Shown in pieces: positions 26,008-32,718 of a DNA stretch of 64,000 nt. Below the pieces are notes generated by a model. The model worked only from the letters and a program-made list of their open reading frames with translations, searched no databases and was not told where the DNA came from. Position 1 is the stretch's first letter; every line of letters begins with the position of its first letter. The position numbers and the translations under genes were made by a program. Origin of the DNA: Aminivibrio pyruvatiphilus (GTDB taxonomy: Bacteria; Synergistota; Synergistia; Synergistales; Aminobacteriaceae); the NCBI RefSeq assembly GCF_004366815.1, contig NZ_SORI01000007.1:62001-126000 (forward strand). Direction: 5' to 3'.

Positions 26008-26055
26008 AAAAAAAACCTCGGCAAGCCCCCCGAGGAGGCGCCGGCCGAGGTTTCC
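26008..26055 (-). terminator. Minus-strand terminator after coiled-coil paralogue 2
   Basis: Arms AACCTCGGC (26014-26022) and GCCGAGGTT (26044-26052), perfect 9-bp stem; the minus-strand transcript continues into a run of eight U. It lies 33 bases after the stop of the gene at 26088-26387, so paralogue 1 may depend on read-through or on its own promoter. Confidence 0.8.
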
Positions 26056-26087
26056 TTATAACGTATCTTCTGAGATTTTCCTTTTAC

Positions 26088-26387
26088 TTACTTATGAAAC
26101 CTGGCGGCGGCATTGCTGACGGAAGTCTTCAAAGCGCTCCAGGCGTGGTCCGCACCCTCTTTGAAATCTGTCCAGGCGGTATCGTCAGCCGCTGACAGTT
26201 CCTTTATCCTGGTCTTCGTGTTGCTCACGTTCTTTTCAAGATCCTGAATCTCTTTGGTGAATTCGATAGCCGCATCAGCCGAAGAAATCTTTGCCTGAGC
26301 CTTCAGTTGATCCAATTGAGCCTGGGCCAGTTCCAGTTCCGCCTCGATCTTATTTTTATAGGCTTCCCTTGTACTCACACCAATCAT
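26088..26387 (-). CDS. Small coiled-coil protein, Sll1863-like stress family (paralogue 2)
   Basis: 99 residues, almost entirely helical and charged (KNKIEAELELAQAQLDQLK, KEIQDLEKNVSNTKTRIKEL). Clearly paralogous to the gene at 25483-25773, sharing the same length and the C-terminal W-x2-LK(T)xVxNA pattern. ATG follows GGGAGATGATT. No signal peptide or membrane segment. Neighbours are two tiny membrane proteins of families that rise in general stress in other bacteria, so an envelope or osmotic stress role is a reasonable guess from context, not demonstrated. Confidence 0.75.
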   Translation of the reverse strand: MIGVSTREAYKNKIEAELELAQAQLDQLKAQAKISSADAAIEFTKEIQDLEKNVSNTKTRIKELSAADDTAWTDFKEGADHAWSALKTSVSNAAARFHK

Positions 26388-26476
26388 CTCCCTTTTTCGA
26401 TGCCCTCTTTTTCAAAAAACGCACCTCTCCATCCGCCCCAAAGACATCATCTTGGAGGGTACTCAACATGCGGGGG

Positions 26477-26698
26477 TTAGAGAAATTTCCCTCCGAAGAA
26501 CAGAGCCACGCCGCCGACAGCGATCGACGTCATGCTGATCCACACCGGGATGGAGACACTGCGATTCTCGTCCACAGATACTCCGATCGGTCCCAACTGG
26601 GCCTCATGGGTTGCCTGCGTATAGGTGAAACCTCCGTAGGCCAATCCCAGCACGCCGGCCACGATCAACAGTATTGCCAAAGTTTTCATTATACCCAT
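26477..26698 (-). CDS. DUF3185-type small membrane protein
   Basis: 73 residues, start ATG 26698 (MGIMKTLAILLIVAGVLGLA) with AAGGAGG 8 bases upstream. Two TM helices (about 4-21 and 52-70) flank a short extracytoplasmic loop containing LGPIGVSVDENRSVSIPVWI. The pattern VAGVLxLAYGGxTYT...LGP is that of DUF3185. Function is unknown. Part of the minus-strand cluster led by the promoter at 27041-27069. Confidence 0.75.
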   Translation of the reverse strand: MGIMKTLAILLIVAGVLGLAYGGFTYTQATHEAQLGPIGVSVDENRSVSIPVWISMTSIAVGGVALFFGGKFL

Positions 26699-26786
26699 TT
26701 CACTTCCTCCTTCAGGAGAAAACCTTCGATTACGCTTTGAACGCCGGAACGACAGCATCATCGTTCGTGCGGAAGCGAACGAGCCG

Positions 26787-26936
26787 CTATATAACCCTTC
26801 TGCCTTGAATCACGCGAATCACAATTACCACGGCTGCTATGACAAGGAGGGCATGTATCAGTCCCCCCATGGTGGTGGATGAGACCATACCCAGAATCCA
26901 GAGTACAATCAGTACAACAACAACTGTTTCAAGCAT
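26787..26936 (-). CDS. Lmo0937-family tiny membrane protein
   Basis: 49 residues, start ATG 26936 after GGGGAG (an ATG 14 codons upstream lacks a ribosome site). Two hydrophobic helices separated by SSTTMGGLIH and ending VIRVIQGRRVI, matching the Lmo0937 family (LWxLGxxxSxTxGGxIHxLLVIA...RxxQGRR). No known function; members are often stress-induced. First gene after the strong minus-strand promoter, about 100 bases downstream of its -10. Confidence 0.8.
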   Translation of the reverse strand: MLETVVVVLIVLWILGMVSSTTMGGLIHALLVIAAVVIVIRVIQGRRVI

Positions 26937-27040
26937 GTCTTTTCTCCCCTTTCCATCGAAAGCGTACGATACGTTCACGGGTTAATGCGACTTCCTTCGA
27001 TAGCATTTGTCGGTTCAGTACGTTCGCTTCTAAGAAAATA

Positions 27041-27069
27041 ATTATACACTATTTAGAAAATAAAGTCAA
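27041..27069 (-). promoter_or_regulatory. Strong sigma-70-type promoter for the small stress-gene cluster
   Basis: On the minus strand, TTGACT (27069-27064), a 17-base spacer and a perfect TATAAT (27046-27041). It faces the Lmo0937/DUF3185/coiled-coil genes and leaves a leader of about 100 bases. Confidence 0.8.
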
Positions 27070-27101
27070 GAATAATAAGTCAGTTGTGTTTAAATAAATA
27101 A

Positions 27102-27307
27102 TTGACATTATATTTTTACTGTTGCGGCGAAAGTCCTTTGGGGAGGGATTTTGAAGGGGGTATCTTTATGGAGATTCATTTCATTGTCGGCCCTTTTTAT
27201 GGGTCCGTCAATTCCGGGGACGGAAACAGCCGGAATTCACTCGCAGGACGGTGGCGCGGGCTCTTGAGTGAAAGGCTCCCCTGAAGACAGGAGAGCCTTT
27301 TTCTTCC
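27102..27307 (+). ncRNA. Candidate structured RNA ending in an intrinsic terminator
   Basis: No convincing gene lies in 26980-27328. On the plus strand three successive inverted repeats occur: AATTCCGG (27210-27217) with CCGGAATT (27230-27237); TTCACTC (27236-27242) with GAGTGAA (27266-27272); and a 13-bp stem (27271-27283 with 27288-27300, one mismatch) followed by TTTTCTT. A TTGACA occurs at 27102-27107, but no good -10 follows it. The final hairpin also lies 29 bases past the stop of the minus-strand beta-helix gene and may terminate that as well. A 38-codon frame (27168-27284, GAAGGGGG upstream) overlaps the structures. The RNA call is speculative. Confidence 0.35.
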
Positions 27308-27328
27308 GCGTTCGAGGTGCTCATTCCG

Positions 27329-28399
27329 TTACTTTTTCAGCAGCAGGAACCCCATGGGAATAAGAAGGAAAAGCATGGCGGGCGTCGGGATTCCCGCGGT
27401 GCATCCCCCTCCGCCGCCCGAGGGAGGAGCCGGGGTAGCAGGGTCGCTCGTCAGCCATGGATTATAGTCTACATAGGACGAGACCCTGTTGCCGGTACCG
27501 TTGGGGTTGTTGTAGTTCGGTGTCCCGGGAAGCGTTTTCTGGTCCCTGGGTCCGCTGGAGTGGCCCCACCAGTTTCCTCTTGAATCGATCGTTTTCGTAT
27601 CGCAGTACATACCGTACTGCGTGTTTCCGACGATGCTGTTCCCTTCGGCAGTAACCGAGGATGTTGTATCGTTCGCCACGTAGATGCCGTATTCCCCGTC
27701 CCTGACGATGTTGTCGTTAATGGAGACCGTTGACGAGAGGAACACGCCGATATCTATTCCCGTGCCCGATCCTTCGAAGGTGTTGCCGTCGATCCGGATC
27801 GTGCATTGAGACAATCTTTCAAGAAATACCCCGGTCGCGGAATTCTTCACGGTATTGCCGGTGAAGGAAAATGTGTTGTCCGTCATGTACCCTACGCCTT
27901 CAATGCCCCAGACACCGTGGAAACCGTAGGAGGTGAAGCCATCGAGGGAATTGTTCTTGATCGTGACCGCGTTTGCAGGATTGCCGCCCGTGTGGACGAT
28001 GCCCGATGCGTTCAGGACGGATCCGGGAGTGATGGAAAATCCGTCGATGGTAACTCCGAGGCTGGGGCCGATGAATATGGTCGCTCCACCGTCGGGAATC
28101 GCCTCGGGTTTCAGACCGGAAAAGGCAGTTATCGACGATCCCCGAAGTACGGCTTTTCCCGGTCCGTCGATCGAGACGAGCGTGAGGTTATCAGTGGAAA
28201 TATAGATACTTTCATTGTAGGTCCCTGTTCTCACCTGGATCACGTCACCCTGACCAGCCGCATTAACGGCTCCCTGGATCGTGGAGTAGGTGTCGGGAAC
28301 CACCCTGTTCGCCGCATGGACACCCCCTACGAGAGTTAAAACAAACAGTGCGAGAGTCGCCGCGAAAAGCAAAAGCGTTCTTTTGGCATATCGTTTCAT
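27329..28399 (-). CDS. Secreted right-handed beta-helix (NosD-like) protein with Synergist-CTERM tail
   Basis: 356 residues, ATG 28399 with AAGGAGGAG. Signal peptide (residues 1-28, ending VHA-A) leads into PDTYSTIQGAVNAAGQGDVI, the usual opening of secreted parallel beta-helix proteins. NosD/pectate-lyase-like coils follow (FTGNTVKNSATGVFL, ISINDNIVRDGEYGIYV-type repeats, GNSIVGNTQYGMY) and a WWG segment near the end. The C-terminus is SGGGGGCTAGIPTP, then a hydrophobic helix and KK. This matches the Synergist-CTERM sorting signal, in which Cys precedes the membrane helix. Likely surface-anchored; ligand or enzymatic activity is unknown. Last of three exported proteins on this strand. Confidence 0.85.
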   Translation of the reverse strand: MKRYAKRTLLLFAATLALFVLTLVGGVHAANRVVPDTYSTIQGAVNAAGQGDVIQVRTGTYNESIYISTDNLTLVSIDGPGKAVLRGSSITAFSGLKPEAIPDGGATIFIGPSLGVTIDGFSITPGSVLNASGIVHTGGNPANAVTIKNNSLDGFTSYGFHGVWGIEGVGYMTDNTFSFTGNTVKNSATGVFLERLSQCTIRIDGNTFEGSGTGIDIGVFLSSTVSINDNIVRDGEYGIYVANDTTSSVTAEGNSIVGNTQYGMYCDTKTIDSRGNWWGHSSGPRDQKTLPGTPNYNNPNGTGNRVSSYVDYNPWLTSDPATPAPPSGGGGGCTAGIPTPAMLFLLIPMGFLLLKK

Positions 28400-28501
28400 G
28401 CCACACTCCTCCTTCTTTTTTCGGGAACCTCTGAAAAACCCCGTCTTCCCGGGCGCGATATCCTGTTGACCGGATAACGCCGGGATCCTTTCCCGTTTTT
28501 C

Positions 28502-28541
28502 AAAGCGGGAATGAAGAGCATTTGCTCTCCATCCCCGCTTT
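28502..28541. terminator. Hairpin between the four-repeat protein and the beta-helix gene
   Basis: 18-bp stem with two mismatches (28502-28519 and 28524-28541), TTTG loop, starting 8 bases after the stop of the upstream minus-strand gene. The U-run is on the plus-strand side (TTTTT), so on the minus strand it may act as an attenuator or mRNA-stabilising stem rather than a full terminator. Confidence 0.6.
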
Positions 28542-28548
28542 TTCACCG

Positions 28549-30315
28549 TCAGCTTGTCGCTGTAGTCACGGTGCCGTCGCTCCATGTCACGGAGATTCTG
28601 AAGTTCGACGCGCCCTGGCGGAGGCTGCCGTTATCCTCCATGAACAGCTGGAGGTTGTGGTTGGGAGGAACCTCGAAAGATACGGATCCGTCGTAGTTGT
28701 TCAACAGTCCCTTCCCCCCTTTTCCGGGAAGAACCACGCCAAGAGCCCAGTTGCCGTTTCCGGGAACGGTGTCCCAGACGCCGGAGGCCGTGCCGATGCA
28801 TTCAACCATAATCGCTTTCACTTGTCCCTTTCCCGTGATCTGAAACTCGAAGAGCCAGTCAAAGCTGCCGTCCGGTCCGATGCGCTCGCGAGCGCCGACG
28901 TAATCGCTGCTGGAGGCCCGTCTGGGACCGGAGAAGCGCACCTCTCTCCTGCCGTCCTGCCTCTCTCCCCGGGCCGGACGATCCGACCCGACCCGGCGGA
29001 CGATCTCCCGTGAAAGCGTCCTTCCGTCGTCATACATCAGCGTTATGTGCGACACGACGTCGCGGTCGCCGAGAGAACCGTTGTCCTCTATCCAGAGGAC
29101 GAGTTCGGTTTCCCTGGAAATGGAGATCAGGACTGATCCGTCGGACCGGTTCAGGATGGTGCCGTTCGGTTCCGTAACCCCGATGAGCCAGCGCCCGTTT
29201 CCGGGGATCGTGTCCCAGTGTCCGGCGGAACCGGAGGCGTTTTCGATTTTCATCCCCTTCAGAGTACCCGGGGTGCTCACCTTGAGATCCACCTTCCAGT
29301 CGTTCGTGCCGTTGCCTCTCCTGTGTTCGTTATTACCTACCAGATCACGCGTACCGGAGCCGCTGAGAACCGCCGATCCGGAAAACGTCCCTTCCGAAGC
29401 ACTCGCCCCTTCGGTTTCCACAACTCGTGCAGCAACGGCTCCATCCGAGAATGTGAAACTGACTTCAAAACGGGACTTCCCGTTCGCAATGGCGCCGTTG
29501 TCCGTTACCAGCAGATCGAGAGCGGATTTTCCTCGAAGCTGTATATTTATGCTCCCGTCGGGCTTGTTCAGCACTTTATCGGACTGCATGACAGCCACAA
29601 GCCATGAATTGCTGTTCGTAAAGGTGTCCCATTGTGCCGATTCCCCTTCGATACTTCGTACGGTCACTCCCGTGAGGGTTCCCGCCCCCTGGAGGACAAC
29701 CTGCATGCCGTAATCCGCGGTGCCGTCGCCGCGAAGCCGCTTGTTGCGCCCCGTGAGATCTCTCGTTCCTTTTCCCGTCATTCGGGCGTACACAATTTCA
29801 ACATCGCCGGCTGCCGGTGAAACTGCTTTTGCGGTGCCGGGAACCGAAATTGTGGAATGGCTTTCGGAACCGTCCACAAATCTCGCCGTGACGGTGAATT
29901 TCCCGCCCCTGGCGATCGATCCGTCGTCAGGGACAATGAGCGTAATTCCCATTCCCATAAGGAACGGCGTCAGGGACATTCCTCCGCTGCTCTCCGCTAT
30001 CACTTTACCTCCGCTTTCCGTTACCTTTATTCCGGGGATGCCGTTGCCTGCGACGGTGTCCCAGGATGACCGACCATCCTCATACTGCAGAGAGATGCCG
30101 GAGAGAGCACCTCCGATTCCCGACAGATTGAGGGAAAACGATGCATCCGGGTTGCCGTCGGGGGTGGCATTTTCACCCGAACCGAGGACATCTTCCGGTC
30201 CTATCCCGTGAAATGTAAAGTTCTGCACCTCTCCCATGGCGGCCCATCCGAACGACGCCGTCAGCAGAAGGAATAGAACCGAACCCACCATGATGTGAAT
30301 ATATTTTTTTCTCAA
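28549..30315 (-). CDS. Exported protein with four internal ~140-residue repeats, no recognised family
   Basis: 588 residues; not recognised. TTG start at 30315 with GGAG 9 bases upstream, and a signal peptide ending GWA-A near residue 25. The mature chain is four tandem modules (about 31-160, 171-303, 308-440, 455-586). Each has an opening 'F-G-G.RDL.G.N..RG(D/N)GT.D' segment (modules 2 and 3 best), a central WDT motif at residues 85, 229, 367 and 514 followed by GN/SN-G-W-x-(I/L)-x-V, then DGS(V/I) and DNG(S/A)(I/L) turns and a final dG strand. The predicted fold is all-beta, with Asp/Gly turns that could bind calcium. There is no anchor. Lies between the PQQ-propeller and beta-helix genes, 84 and 149 bases apart. 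Confidence 0.8.
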   Translation of the reverse strand: MRKKYIHIMVGSVLFLLLTASFGWAAMGEVQNFTFHGIGPEDVLGSGENATPDGNPDASFSLNLSGIGGALSGISLQYEDGRSSWDTVAGNGIPGIKVTESGGKVIAESSGGMSLTPFLMGMGITLIVPDDGSIARGGKFTVTARFVDGSESHSTISVPGTAKAVSPAAGDVEIVYARMTGKGTRDLTGRNKRLRGDGTADYGMQVVLQGAGTLTGVTVRSIEGESAQWDTFTNSNSWLVAVMQSDKVLNKPDGSINIQLRGKSALDLLVTDNGAIANGKSRFEVSFTFSDGAVAARVVETEGASASEGTFSGSAVLSGSGTRDLVGNNEHRRGNGTNDWKVDLKVSTPGTLKGMKIENASGSAGHWDTIPGNGRWLIGVTEPNGTILNRSDGSVLISISRETELVLWIEDNGSLGDRDVVSHITLMYDDGRTLSREIVRRVGSDRPARGERQDGRREVRFSGPRRASSSDYVGARERIGPDGSFDWLFEFQITGKGQVKAIMVECIGTASGVWDTVPGNGNWALGVVLPGKGGKGLLNNYDGSVSFEVPPNHNLQLFMEDNGSLRQGASNFRISVTWSDGTVTTATS

Positions 30316-30399
30316 TTCTTCCAGCTCCTTTTTTCTCTTTGTTGCTGTTGTTTCAGGTATTTGCTGAGAATATGGCTATGCCGCCGAACAGGGCGGAGT

Positions 30400-31461
30400 C
30401 TATTCGAATGCGTAGACTTTTCCGTCAAAACCGCCGAAATAGAGCACGCCGTCCACAACTACAGGATCCGACATAATCTCCCTGCCCGATTCGAACTTCC
30501 ATACTTCCCGCCCGCTTGCGGCGTCAAGGCCGTAAAAATTGCCTCCGTCGCTTCCAAAGAAAACTATTCCATCGTGCACCGCCGGTGTGGAGTGAATGCC
30601 CCCCGGAACGGCGAACTCCCAGATCCGGTTGCCAGAGGCTTTATCGAGAGCGATCATCTTTCCGTTTATCGTGCCGAAGAAAAGCCGCCCTCCGGCTGCC
30701 GCGGCGGACGTTGTAATGGATTCGCCCGCGTCAAATTTCCACTGGGGAACCACTCCCTTGATGAGTACGGCTTGAAGTGTGCCGTCCCAACTGCCGAAGT
30801 ACACCACCCCATCGGATACTGCCGCGGCTGAACCTATTGCACCGCCGCTTCCGCCGCCCCACTCCCTGTGGCCGGTTTTCGCGCTCAGGGCGTGGAAGAC
30901 GCCTTCGTACGCTCCGATGAAAACAAGGCCGTCGCTGTACGCCGGAGCGGATCGGAGCCCCCTGCCCGTGTCGTAGTTCCAGAGAAGATCCCCCGTGCTG
31001 CCGCTGAGGGCATACACTTTGCCGTCGACGCTGTTAAAATAGACGCGCCCGTCGCCTGCCGCCGGGGATGACCATGATCCTCCCGGAGTGTTGGCTTCCT
31101 TCGGACTGTAGCGCCAGCGTTCGGTCCCGGAATTCACATCCAGGGCAAAAAAGGTTCCGTTCGTACCGCCGAAATAGACGGTTTTTTCGATGACTGCGGG
31201 CCGGCCTTTGATTGAAGCCCCCGTGTTGAATGACCACAGCGCCTTGCCCGAATTCTTGTCGAGGGCGTACAGTTTCCCGTTGTTGTCCCCTATAAGAAGA
31301 ATGTTTCCTGCGACGATGGGGGACCCGGAGACGCTTGTTTCCGCGCCATAGACCCATTTCTGCACTCCCTGCCATGCCTGAGCCGGAGCGGAGCAAAGTA
31401 AACCGATGACCGCCGCCGCTAAAACCAACCCGTACATCGGGCGCCTTGTGACCTTCTTCAT
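30400..31461 (-). CDS. Exported PQQ-type beta-propeller (BamB-like) protein
   Basis: 353 residues, ATG 31461 after GAGGTGATACC. Signal peptide ends PAQA-W. The rest is a run of PQQ/pyrrolo-quinoline-type blades, each with G-(K/T)-x-(Y/F)-A-L-D-x-x-(S/T)-G-x-x-x-W: KLYALDKNSGKALW, TFFALDVNSGTERW, KVYALSGSTGDLLW, VFHALSAKTGHREW, KMIALDKASGNRIW and NFYGLDAASGREVW. The chain closes with KVYAFE, giving a seven- or eight-bladed propeller. There is no lipobox, unlike BamB. As an unaccompanied propeller it is more likely a binding or scaffold protein than a quinoprotein dehydrogenase. First gene of the exported trio. Confidence 0.85.
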   Translation of the reverse strand: MKKVTRRPMYGLVLAAAVIGLLCSAPAQAWQGVQKWVYGAETSVSGSPIVAGNILLIGDNNGKLYALDKNSGKALWSFNTGASIKGRPAVIEKTVYFGGTNGTFFALDVNSGTERWRYSPKEANTPGGSWSSPAAGDGRVYFNSVDGKVYALSGSTGDLLWNYDTGRGLRSAPAYSDGLVFIGAYEGVFHALSAKTGHREWGGGSGGAIGSAAAVSDGVVYFGSWDGTLQAVLIKGVVPQWKFDAGESITTSAAAAGGRLFFGTINGKMIALDKASGNRIWEFAVPGGIHSTPAVHDGIVFFGSDGGNFYGLDAASGREVWKFESGREIMSDPVVVDGVLYFGGFDGKVYAFE

Positions 31462-31788
31462 GGTATCACCTCTTCCTTCATAAATTTCCAATATTCCTAA
31501 ATTTCAGAACTACACTATAGCACGAAATTTAACTCTTGTATATCTTTATAATAGTAGAATGGTTTGTATATTTAATACTTATATTCATTTTCTTTTGGTT
31601 CTGGTGTTGTTTTTGTCCTGAAATCCGACGTATTGGAGGTATTCCCGCTGGCCTTTTAATTCATTAAACAGCTCTCTGCAAGGCTTTCTTTAAAAATACG
31701 GAAAATAAAAAATTTTTAACTTCTTAATACTATGTTGTGGTATAATATGGAACGTGTCAGAGATTGAAAACGAATGGGGGCTTCACTG
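31462..31788 (+). promoter_or_regulatory. AT-rich divergent intergenic region with extended -10 promoter for the SYLF gene
   Basis: 327 bases without a gene between the exported trio (minus) and the SYLF gene (plus). A clear extended -10, TGGTATAAT, lies at 31738-31746, about 45 bases before the SYLF start. On the minus strand TATAGT near 31514-31519 could serve the PQQ-propeller gene. The base composition is much more AT-rich than the surrounding genes. No repeats or RNA motifs recognised. Confidence 0.55.
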
Positions 31789-32490
31789 ATGAAACGTAAC
31801 ACAAGAATGTTTTTGGCGGCCGTTTTCTCGTTCGCGCTGATTTCCTGCGCCGGTTCCGCGGGCAGGGCTTTTGCTGCCGCACCGAAAGGGCTGATACAGG
31901 ACTCGGTGACAATCCTGCGTGAGATGTCTGCGCAGGAGGATGCGGGAACAATGGGTGACCTTCTCCATCACGCCAGGGGCGTGGCGATTTTTCCGTCCGT
32001 TCTCAAAGCGGCTTTTGTGTTCGGCGCCCAATACGGTGAAGGGCTGGTGCTCCGCCGCGACCCCGATACCGGCAAGTGGTTCGGACCTTCCTTCGCCTCG
32101 GTGACGGGTGTTTCCTACGGGCTGCAGATAGGCGCTCAGTCCATCTCTCTGGTTCTTGTGATCACCAACGACCCCGGTTTCAAAGGATTTATGGAGAACA
32201 ACGTAACCCTCGGAGGCGATATCGCAGTGGCCGCAGGCCCCGTGGGACGCAGGGGAGAGCTTGGAACCGACTATAAGTTCGACGCGTCGATTTACAGCTA
32301 TTCCATGACAAAGGGATTGTTCGCCGGAATATCTCTCAAGGGAGCTGCCGTCGGAGTGAGCGACCAGACGAACGAAGCCTATTGGGGAAAGCCCATTACC
32401 GCCGAAGAAGCCTTAAACAGACCGGCTTCCTCCGCTGACATGCAGCCTCTTATCGCAGAACTGAACAAGCTGATCCGGGAAGCGAAGTAG
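31789..32490 (+). CDS. SYLF-domain (Ysc84/DUF500) lipid-binding protein, probable lipoprotein
   Basis: 233 residues; ATG 31789 chosen over 31774 because GGGGG lies 9 bases upstream. N-terminal MKRNTRMFLAAVFSFALISC fits a lipobox (LISC, C20), although an Ala-X-Ala site follows, so ordinary secretion is possible. The SYLF core is complete: GVAIFPSVLKAAFVFGAQYGEG, GPSFASVTGVSYGLQIGAQS, the acidic TLGGDIAVAAGPVGR, and IYSYSMTKGLFAGISLKGAA. The domain binds phosphoinositides in eukaryotes; the bacterial role is unknown. Monocistronic, ending in a perfect palindrome. Confidence 0.87.
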   Translation: MKRNTRMFLAAVFSFALISCAGSAGRAFAAAPKGLIQDSVTILREMSAQEDAGTMGDLLHHARGVAIFPSVLKAAFVFGAQYGEGLVLRRDPDTGKWFGPSFASVTGVSYGLQIGAQSISLVLVITNDPGFKGFMENNVTLGGDIAVAAGPVGRRGELGTDYKFDASIYSYSMTKGLFAGISLKGAAVGVSDQTNEAYWGKPITAEEALNRPASSADMQPLIAELNKLIREAK

Positions 32491-32495
32491 TCTTT

Positions 32496-32553
32496 CGCGT
32501 ACAACAAGACGGAGCCCGCCTCTTAAGAGGCGGGCTCCGTCTTGTTGTACGCG
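32496..32553. terminator. Perfect 58-bp palindrome at the end of the SYLF gene
   Basis: Left half 32496-32524 and right half 32525-32553 are exact reverse complements (29 bp per arm, centre CTCTT|AAGAG). The inner part is GC-rich (GGAGCCCGCC and complement) and the outer part contains TTGTTG, so as RNA it can act as a terminator in either direction. It begins six bases after the SYLF stop. The length and perfection far exceed a usual terminator stem. Confidence 0.85.
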
Positions 32554-32718
32554 GTTGCCGGGAGGGAAGAATACCGGGCGGCTGTCCGTTTGGAGGGATT
32601 CGGGCCTTTTCCCTCCCGGCGGGCTTGGAGTACAATATCCTGCAGGCTGGCAGAATGCAGCCGGTACCTTTTTCCGGTTCCGGCACTGAAGTGCCGGGTT
32701 TCCAGAGGAGGTCGGGCA

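Noticed and set aside
27168-27284. 38-codon small protein gene
   Set aside because: A purine-rich stretch precedes the ATG, but the peptide has no recognisable features and overlaps the inverted repeats; RNA structure explains the sequence equally well. Left as undecided, not annotated as CDS.
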